From the NCBI GenBank assembly GCA_964542255.1, contig CAZITV010000140.1, positions 1 through 6,101 of the forward strand: a stretch of 6,101 nucleotides of DNA, read 5' to 3'. Every line of letters starts with the position of its first letter. Within the stretch, counting starts at the first letter, position 1. The translations under genes were made by a program, and so were the position numbers. This document shows, piece after piece, positions 1 through 4,231 of this stretch. The DNA comes from CAYMSF01 sp964542255 (lineage in GTDB: Bacteria; Verrucomicrobiota; Lentisphaeria; Victivallales; Victivallaceae). Below the pieces are notes generated by a model. The model searched no databases. It was not told where the DNA came from and saw nothing but the letters and a program-made list of their open reading frames with translations.

Positions 1-276
1 AAGTCAGGCTCCTTAGAGCGTTTGGTCGCCGCCTTAAGTCAAGCGATTCTGGACAGTTTGCCGCCTAATAGTAAACAATTCCCGCCAATCAGGCCGCGTT
101 TCATAATTTTAACCGGTGAAGCGGCGCTGGCCGCGATGCCGGCGAATACGGTATTCATCACCCGGGAAAAACAATTTAAAAATATGCCGGAAAGTGTTAT
201 AAGCCAATTTACGGTAATCGCCACAGGAAAAATGGGACACCAGAAGTGTATCGCATTTAAAAAGAAACCGCTATGA
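1..276 (+). CDS. 3' end of an unrecognised gene upstream of waaP (partial)
   Basis: The first reading frame is open from base 1 to a TGA at 274-276, so this is the C-terminal 91 residues of a gene that begins outside the window; the TTG at 22 need not be a true start. The fragment has no transmembrane stretch. It reads as a helix (residues about 5-18), a Pro-rich linker, a hydrophobic strand RFIIL, a short helix around TGEAALAAMP, and further strands ending in a Lys-rich tail IAFKKKPL. Such alternation fits the end of an alpha/beta enzyme. I do not recognise the family: it does not look like the C-terminus of WaaG, WaaQ or WaaF. Its stop overlaps the waaP start (ATGA), which implies translational coupling and a role in LPS-core or cell-envelope synthesis. 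That role is inferred from position only. Confidence 0.75.
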   Translation, partial: KSGSLERLVAALSQAILDSLPPNSKQFPPIRPRFIILTGEAALAAMPANTVFITREKQFKNMPESVISQFTVIATGKMGHQKCIAFKKKPL

Positions 277-1094
277 ATGAACTTTTTTTAGATGAGAACT
301 TCAGCCGGTTATGGAATGGGAATGATCCTTTTGCCGAGGCGGACAAGCTCAGTGGCGAAACTTTTCGCCATGTGAAGGCCCGCCATACCTTCCGTTTTAG
401 CTTGAATGGTAAATCTTATTTTGCCAAAGTGCATCACGGCGTCGGCTGGAAGGAAATATTTAAAAATCTCCTGCAATGTAAAAGCACCGTTCTCGGCGCC
501 GGCAATGAATGGGCGGCAATTAACAAACTAAAATCACTCGGTGTCGCCACAATGACAGTCTGCGCCTACGGTTCACGCGGACTCAATCCGGCAACACAAG
601 ATTCATTTATTATCACCGAAGACCTAAATCCGGCCATAAGTCTGGAAGATTATTGCCGGAATTGGCGGCAACAGCCTCCAGCAGCTGCGATTAAATTTGC
701 GTTGATAAAATTATTGGCAAAAAGTGCCAGGATAATGCACACCAACGGCATTAATCACCGGGATTTTTATATTTGCCATTTTCTCCTTGACATCCGCGGC
801 GGCATTGAGCAACTAACCGCGAACAATCTGACTGCCTCCCTGATAGACCTGCACCGGGCACAAATCCGCAGCAAGACTCCATACCGGTGGCTAGTAAAGG
901 ACGTGGCGGGATTATGGTTTTCCGCTATGGATATTGGTCTAACCCAGCACGACAAACTGCGTTTCATCCGGGAATATTCCGGCGGCAGCATCAGCGCCGG
1001 GCTAGTAGATAACGCCAAGTTTTGGCAAGATGTTAACCGCACCGCCCTAAAATTGTACAAAAAAGAATTTGGCAGATTACCTGATAACTGCTGA
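273..1094 (+). CDS. waaP: Lipopolysaccharide core heptose(I) kinase WaaP/RfaP
   Basis: This is a 273-residue kinase of the WaaP (RfaP) family, close to the about 265 residues of the E. coli enzyme. The family phosphorylates the first heptose of the LPS inner core with ATP on the cytoplasmic face, adding negative charge that strengthens the outer membrane. The collinear family blocks are visible: KSYFAKVHHG (Lys52, probable ATP-binding lysine), WKEIFKNLL, VLGAGNEW with Glu79, SFIITEDLNPAISLEDYC (111-128), the catalytic loop GINHRDFYICHFLL with Asp164, and the metal-binding segment IDLHRAQIR with Asp192. RYRW-like and IGLTQHDKLRF blocks follow. No signal peptide is present, as expected. The ATG at 273 overlaps the preceding TGA and has only a weak A/G-rich ribosome site, so translation is probably coupled to the upstream gene. 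Only three bases separate its stop from that of the convergent small gene. Confidence 0.95.
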   Translation: MNELFLDENFSRLWNGNDPFAEADKLSGETFRHVKARHTFRFSLNGKSYFAKVHHGVGWKEIFKNLLQCKSTVLGAGNEWAAINKLKSLGVATMTVCAYGSRGLNPATQDSFIITEDLNPAISLEDYCRNWRQQPPAAAIKFALIKLLAKSARIMHTNGINHRDFYICHFLLDIRGGIEQLTANNLTASLIDLHRAQIRSKTPYRWLVKDVAGLWFSAMDIGLTQHDKLRFIREYSGGSISAGLVDNAKFWQDVNRTALKLYKKEFGRLPDNC

Positions 1095-1097
1095 CGA

Positions 1098-1241
1098 CTA
1101 TTTTTTATCGTCTTTGCCTTTGTTCTGTTTGATTGTTCCCATTTTTTTGTAATCGCCGATAAGCGATTTTAGCGGACAAATCTTTAACATTGGACATTTT
1201 ACGCATCCCACCGCGATAGCAATCGGACATAAGCTAATCAT
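1098..1241 (-). CDS. Small four-cysteine protein (47 aa) downstream of hcp
   Basis: A short gene reads on the minus strand from ATG at 1241 to TAG at 1098. A good Shine-Dalgarno GGAG (1250-1253) lies 8 bases before the start, the same spacing as in hcp. The 47-residue product begins MISLCPIAIAVGCVKCPM and continues with LKICPLKSLIGDYKK, ending in a Lys-rich hydrophilic tail (KGKDDKK). The cysteines are at 5, 13, 16 and 22, spaced C-X7-C-X2-C-X5-C, and three are followed by proline (Cys5, Cys16, Cys22). All four sit in the first half, which suggests one metal site such as an iron-sulfur cluster or zinc. The spacing is not the classical ferredoxin C-X2-C-X2-C-X3-CP. I cannot name a family. Its place behind hcp on the same strand suggests a linked redox or cluster-related role, but a terminator separates the two. 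It may therefore rely on read-through or its own promoter. The strong SD and clean codons make it a credible gene. Confidence 0.72.
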   Translation of the reverse strand: MISLCPIAIAVGCVKCPMLKICPLKSLIGDYKKMGTIKQNKGKDDKK

Positions 1242-1375
1242 GATTTGTTCTCCAGTTACGGTTCGACGTTGCGAAACTCATAAAGCATTAATAGAATTTA
1301 TCATCACGATACGCATATACAAACCGCATTCATCAATATCGTCATTAATTTGTTCTTGTACCAATGAGCATTCAT
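1242..1375. other. Spacer between the hcp terminator and the small Cys-rich gene
   Basis: This 134-base AT-rich stretch separates the hcp terminator from the start of the 47-residue gene. It contains that gene's Shine-Dalgarno (GGAG, 1250-1253). I do not see a convincing promoter on the minus strand; only poor matches such as TTGTAT followed about 16 bases later by TAAATT are present. If the small gene is expressed independently, its promoter must lie here or depend on an activator. A minus-strand frame that is open back into the hcp terminator ends with TGA at 1278-1280, in the same frame as the small gene, but lacks a start with a ribosome site. Confidence 0.45.
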
Positions 1376-1409
1376 AAAAAAAGGACGGCACCGAAAAACG
1401 GCACCGTCC
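1376..1409 (-). terminator. Rho-independent terminator of hcp
   Basis: On the minus strand an 11-base-pair stem (arms 1399-1409 and 1383-1393) closes a five-T loop (1394-1398). It is followed directly by seven Ts (1382-1376). Two of the stem pairs are G-U wobbles, so the stem is perfect only in the minus-strand RNA; in plus-strand RNA the same positions are A-C mismatches and the following bases are A-rich. It starts about 20 bases after the hcp stop and is therefore the hcp terminator, acting in one direction. Confidence 0.9.
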
Positions 1410-1428
1410 AAAAAATAACCGCAGATGT

Positions 1429-3063
1429 TTATTTGCCTGCCATCATCGCCAACACATCACTATCGGCATCAGTGGTGACTTTGATGTCAAAATTCTCAAC
1501 GAGAACTTTGGCGACATTGGGCGACAGAAACGCCGGCAAAGTCGGGCCTAGGCGAATACCCTTGACGCCCAGCGCCAGCAATGCCAACAGCACTGCCACG
1601 GCCTTTTGTTCATACCATGCCACATCGAACGAGATCGGCAGTTGGTTGATATCACTCAACCCGAAAGCTTCCTTAAGCTTGAGGGCGATCACCGCCAGTG
1701 AATAGCAGTCATTGCATTGTCCTGCATCGAGCACGCGGGGAATACCGCCGATATCGCCTAAATTCAGCTTATTATAGCGGTATTTAGCGCATCCTGCGGT
1801 GAGAATAACCGCGTCTTGCGGCAGCTTTTCTGCGACTTCGGTGAAGTAATGACGATCCGCCTGACGTCCATCGCATCCAGCCATAACCACAAAACGTTTG
1901 ATTGCACCAGATTTTACCGCGGCGATAACTTTATCTGCCAGCGCCAGCACCTGATTATGACCAAATCCGCCGATAATTTCACCGTCTTCAATTTGTGTCG
2001 GCGGCGGGCACTGTTTAGCCAGAGCTATGACTGCAGAAAAATCCTTGGTTTTGCCCGGGATGCGGTCGGCGATATGCTTAACGCCGGGATATCCGGCCAT
2101 GCCAGTGGTAAACAAACGTTCCCGATAGGCATCTTTGACCGGGACAATACAATTTGTTGTCATCAGAATCGGACCGTTGAAGGTTTCGAAATCTTTATTT
2201 TGGTGCCACCAGGAACTGCCGTAATTGCCCGCCAGATGGCTGTACTTTTTGAATTTCGGATAGTAATTGGCCGGCAGCATTTCGCTATGGGTATAGATAT
2301 CCACGCCGGTACCTTCAGTTTGCTTCAGCAACTCATCCATATCCAGCAAGTCATGACCGGAAATAAGAATTCCGGGATTATTGCGGACACCGGTTTTTAC
2401 TTTAGTGATTTCCGGATGGCCGTAAGCACCGGTATTGGCGGCATCAAGTTGCGCCATCGTCGTTACCGCAACGTTGCCGGCTTCCAGCACGAGTGCCACC
2501 ATATCTCCAACCGCCAGCTCTTTTGTGGTTGAAGCCAATCCTTTAACCAGAAATTGATAAATAGTGTTATCTTCTTTTCCCAGAACTGCTGCATGGTCGG
2601 CATAGGCGGAGATTCCCTTCATCCCGTACACCAGCAACTCACGCAGTGAACGCACATCCTCATTTTCTGTTGATAAAACTCCGACTGAAACACTTTTAGC
2701 GGTAAATTCTTCGTTGCTGCTGCCGCTCCAAGTCATCGCATCGTGCTGTACTGCAGGCATTTTTGCCGCATAACACTGCTTCAAACTATCGCGAATAGAC
2801 AAAGCACGCTTAATGTTCGCGGTAATGCGGTCATTATCGAAGTTCGCATTGGTAATGGTGGTAAAAAACGCCTGGGTAATAAACCGTCCGACTTCCAGTG
2901 ACACCGGTTCACCGGACGCTTCAACCGTAAGCGCCACCCCTTTTAATGCGTAAATCAGCAAATCCATAAAATTCGCTGTTTCCCCCTTTTTGCCGCACAT
3001 TCCGTTGATTGTACAACCTGCATTTTTGCAGGTTTCCTGACATTGATAACAAAACATACTCAT
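1429..3063 (-). CDS. hcp: Hybrid cluster protein (Hcp), hydroxylamine/nitric oxide reductase
   Basis: The 544-residue product is a full-length hybrid cluster protein (prismane protein), a cytoplasmic enzyme that reduces hydroxylamine in vitro and is linked in vivo to nitric oxide detoxification and protein S-nitrosylation. The N-terminal cubane motif is Cys5-X2-Cys8-X8-Cys17-X5-Cys23, the compact spacing of the Desulfovibrio-type class that holds [4Fe-4S] rather than the longer spacing of E. coli. All expected ligands of the Fe-S-O hybrid cluster are visible: His237 (SGHDL), Glu261 (HSEML), Cys305 (TTNCIVP), Cys397 (MAGCDGR, the persulfide position), Cys425 (TAGCAKYR), Cys450 (AGQCNDC), Glu485 and Lys487 (WYEQKA). 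An additional Cys12 sits inside the first motif. I chose ATG 3063 because AGGAG at 3072-3076 is 8 bases away; Met3 (3057) gives the shorter MFC start usual in the family. The SD overlaps the stop of the upstream TetR gene, so the pair is surely cotranscribed. No NADH-dependent reductase (Hcr) is present. Confidence 0.97.
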   Translation of the reverse strand: MSMFCYQCQETCKNAGCTINGMCGKKGETANFMDLLIYALKGVALTVEASGEPVSLEVGRFITQAFFTTITNANFDNDRITANIKRALSIRDSLKQCYAAKMPAVQHDAMTWSGSSNEEFTAKSVSVGVLSTENEDVRSLRELLVYGMKGISAYADHAAVLGKEDNTIYQFLVKGLASTTKELAVGDMVALVLEAGNVAVTTMAQLDAANTGAYGHPEITKVKTGVRNNPGILISGHDLLDMDELLKQTEGTGVDIYTHSEMLPANYYPKFKKYSHLAGNYGSSWWHQNKDFETFNGPILMTTNCIVPVKDAYRERLFTTGMAGYPGVKHIADRIPGKTKDFSAVIALAKQCPPPTQIEDGEIIGGFGHNQVLALADKVIAAVKSGAIKRFVVMAGCDGRQADRHYFTEVAEKLPQDAVILTAGCAKYRYNKLNLGDIGGIPRVLDAGQCNDCYSLAVIALKLKEAFGLSDINQLPISFDVAWYEQKAVAVLLALLALGVKGIRLGPTLPAFLSPNVAKVLVENFDIKVTTDADSDVLAMMAGK

Positions 3064-3071
3064 AACCCGTA

Positions 3072-3076
3072 CTCCT
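3072..3076 (-). promoter_or_regulatory. Ribosome binding site of hcp overlapping the tetR stop
   Basis: AGGAG on the minus strand lies 8 bases before ATG 3063. It shares two bases with the TAG stop (3077-3075) of the TetR gene, so ribosomes finishing the regulator uncover or reload at hcp. This spacing favours Met1 over Met3 as the hcp start. Confidence 0.85.
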
Positions 3077-3704
3077 ATTTTGTTTTAGGTGTTTGTATGG
3101 AACCCTTTGACTTAGTAACATTATCACCGGCTAAAATCTTTTTTTCTGCCTCCCACAGTTTTGTAATTTCAGCACGCAGATTAAAATTATAACCACTTAA
3201 CGCCCACTGTTTAAATACTAAACGCAATGGACCAAAAATTAAACGAAAAATCGTTGTCGCGTCAATGTCGCAGCGAATCGACCCTTCGCGCTGACCCAAC
3301 TCAATTGCCGCCCCCAGACTACTTTTATGACAATGCATCATCTTAATCATCTTTGACGCTAAACGTTCATCATCTTGAAAAAATTCCTCGGAAAACATCA
3401 CCTTGGCCACTGGCGGATCTGATTCTACCTGAGCAACCCGGCTAAACATAAAAAATTCTATCCGCTCCAAAGGTGGCAAATTTAAAAATTGTTCTGACTC
3501 TAATACCGCCACCGCACCATCATTAAAATAATCAAGCAGCGTGTCCAATATTTCAAACTTGCTGTTAAAATGGCGATACAATGCCGGTTCACTGATATCA
3601 AGTTTACCAGATAAGTTCTTTATCGTCAAACTTTGAATCCCGGATTCGCCAATCAGACCAACCGCCGCATTTATTATCTCACGCTGCCGTACACTTAGTA
3701 TCAT
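3075..3704 (-). CDS. TetR/AcrR-family transcriptional regulator, operon with hcp
   Basis: The 209-residue product is a TetR-type dimeric repressor. The N-terminal DNA-binding domain spans about residues 5-52: helix 1 RQREIINAAVGLIGESG, helix 2 LTIKNLSGKL, and the recognition helix region DISEPALYRHFNSKFEIL, matching the family pattern closely. The remaining residues form a mostly helical ligand/dimerisation domain with the segment RLIFGPLRLVFKQWALSGYNF (about 154-174). Cysteines occur at 125, in a His-Cys-His triplet (124-126), and at 145. The C-terminal tail (KSKGSIQTPKTK) is polar and probably disordered. ATG 3704 is preceded by only a weak AAGAG-type ribosome site. It precedes hcp by 11 bases and a promoter plus inverted repeat lie just upstream, which fits an autorepressor that also controls hcp. 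The inducer is unknown; nitric oxide-related species or a toxic small molecule are possible. Confidence 0.93.
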   Translation of the reverse strand: MILSVRQREIINAAVGLIGESGIQSLTIKNLSGKLDISEPALYRHFNSKFEILDTLLDYFNDGAVAVLESEQFLNLPPLERIEFFMFSRVAQVESDPPVAKVMFSEEFFQDDERLASKMIKMMHCHKSSLGAAIELGQREGSIRCDIDATTIFRLIFGPLRLVFKQWALSGYNFNLRAEITKLWEAEKKILAGDNVTKSKGSIQTPKTK

Positions 3705-3730
3705 TTTATACTTGCTCTTGTTTAAATTAT

Positions 3731-3752
3731 TGTTAGCGAATACTAACTAACA
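3731..3752. promoter_or_regulatory. Putative TetR operator (inverted repeat)
   Basis: Two overlapping inverted repeats occur here: GTTAG-N6-CTAAC (3732-3747) and TGTTAG-N10-CTAACA (3731-3752), the second sharing the left arm and using the tandem CTAACTAAC on the right. Size and symmetry fit a TetR-dimer site. It overlaps the proposed -10 element and start point of the regulator's promoter, so binding would block transcription of tetR-hcp. Assignment to this regulator is inferred from position. Confidence 0.65.
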
Positions 3753-3776
3753 TACAATAAAAAAGCGATATGTCAA
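3749..3776 (-). promoter_or_regulatory. Sigma70-like promoter of the tetR-hcp operon
   Basis: On the minus strand a perfect -35 TTGACA (3776-3771) is followed after 16 bases by a -10 TATGTT (3754-3749), four of six matches. Transcription would begin near 3742, leaving a leader of about 38 bases before ATG 3704. The -10 falls within the inverted-repeat operator. Confidence 0.7.
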
Positions 3777-3929
3777 TGCTGGTTTTGAAAAAAAATCAAA
3801 AATAAATAAGAATTGCAAGAAAATTGCGAAGATTGGGTTTGATTTTTTATCTTGCAATGTTATTTTTGTGCAAGCATTAGTAAATATATAATTCATTAAT
3901 TTAACAACATCTAATAAGGGGTAACCTAA
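3777..3929. promoter_or_regulatory. Divergent AT-rich control region with several inverted repeats
   Basis: This spacer between the tetR-hcp promoter and the plus-strand unit holds symmetric sequences not explained by the TetR operator. TTTTGA-A7-TCAAAA lies at 3783-3801. ATTGCAAG (3812-3819) is mirrored by CTTGCAAT (3851-3858), and CTTGCA (3851-3856) is mirrored again by TGCAAG (3869-3874) after 12 bases. They lie upstream of the plus-strand -10 at 3887 and could be regulator sites. A perfect TATAAT (3887-3892) is the likely -10 of the plus-strand unit; the best -35, TTGTGC (3866-3871), is only 15 bases away, so the promoter may need an activator. Confidence 0.5.
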
Positions 3930-4181
3930 ATGGAAGCTAAAGAAGAAATTTATGCTGATGGCATTGGACAAATCCACTTTGCTGGCGGTATGGTCAGATT
4001 TGATTTTGTTACGCTGCAGCCTGATGCTGACGGTAAAAAAGAACCGCAGCCGGTTTGCCGTGAGCGGATAATTATGCCGCCGCAAGGATTCTTGAATGCA
4101 TTTAATTCGATGCAGAATCTGATTGATAAATTATTGGAAGCAGGGGTACTGCAGAAAACAGCCGGAACTGAAAAGAAATAA
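3930..4181 (+). CDS. Small conserved-looking cytoplasmic protein (83 aa) upstream of a TolC-like gene
   Basis: ATG 3930 follows a strong Shine-Dalgarno AAGGGG (3916-3921) by 8 bases. The 83-residue product has no signal peptide or membrane segment. It reads as a beta-rich first half, with IYADGIGQIHFAGGMVRFDFVTLQP (described as two strands at about residues 7-30), a polar DADGKKEPQP loop (32-41), a strand CRERIIMP (43-50) and a C-terminal amphipathic helix (about 52-74, PQGFLNAFNSMQNLIDKLLE). The outline, a strand ending in a hydrophobic-Met-Pro step followed by a long helix, loosely resembles DUF3467-type small proteins, but I cannot assign a family. It starts a two-gene unit: 50 bases separate it from the TolC-like lipoprotein gene, with no terminator between. 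A regulatory or assembly role for that export channel is conceivable but unproven. Confidence 0.88.
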   Translation: MEAKEEIYADGIGQIHFAGGMVRFDFVTLQPDADGKKEPQPVCRERIIMPPQGFLNAFNSMQNLIDKLLEAGVLQKTAGTEKK

Positions 4182-4231
4182 TCCGGTTGCTTAGTAGTTA
4201 AATTTTACAGCTAAACAAGAACGGGGCTGCC

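Noticed and set aside
1278..1376. A minus-strand frame between the hcp terminator and the small gene that reads plausibly (for example QINDDIDECGLY) and stops at 1278.
   Set aside because: It has no ATG with a ribosome site near its beginning, the only early start is a TTG without Shine-Dalgarno, and the frame simply runs back through the terminator and into the wrong frame of hcp. Probably chance, though a homology search would settle it.
1364..1705. Plus-strand 113-codon frame opposite the hcp 3' end.
   Set aside because: It is antisense to the conserved, fully explained Hcp coding sequence and crosses the hcp terminator; the product is low-complexity without recognisable features.
1816..2532. 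Plus-strand 238-codon frame opposite the middle of hcp.
   Set aside because: Long but antisense to invariant Hcp ligand regions, with no ribosome site or operon context; it is a shadow of hcp codon structure.
3747..4085. Minus-strand 112-codon frame spanning the divergent control region.
   Set aside because: It overlaps the tetR promoter and operator and the well-supported 83-residue gene on the opposite strand; its Phe-rich composition reflects A-tracts.
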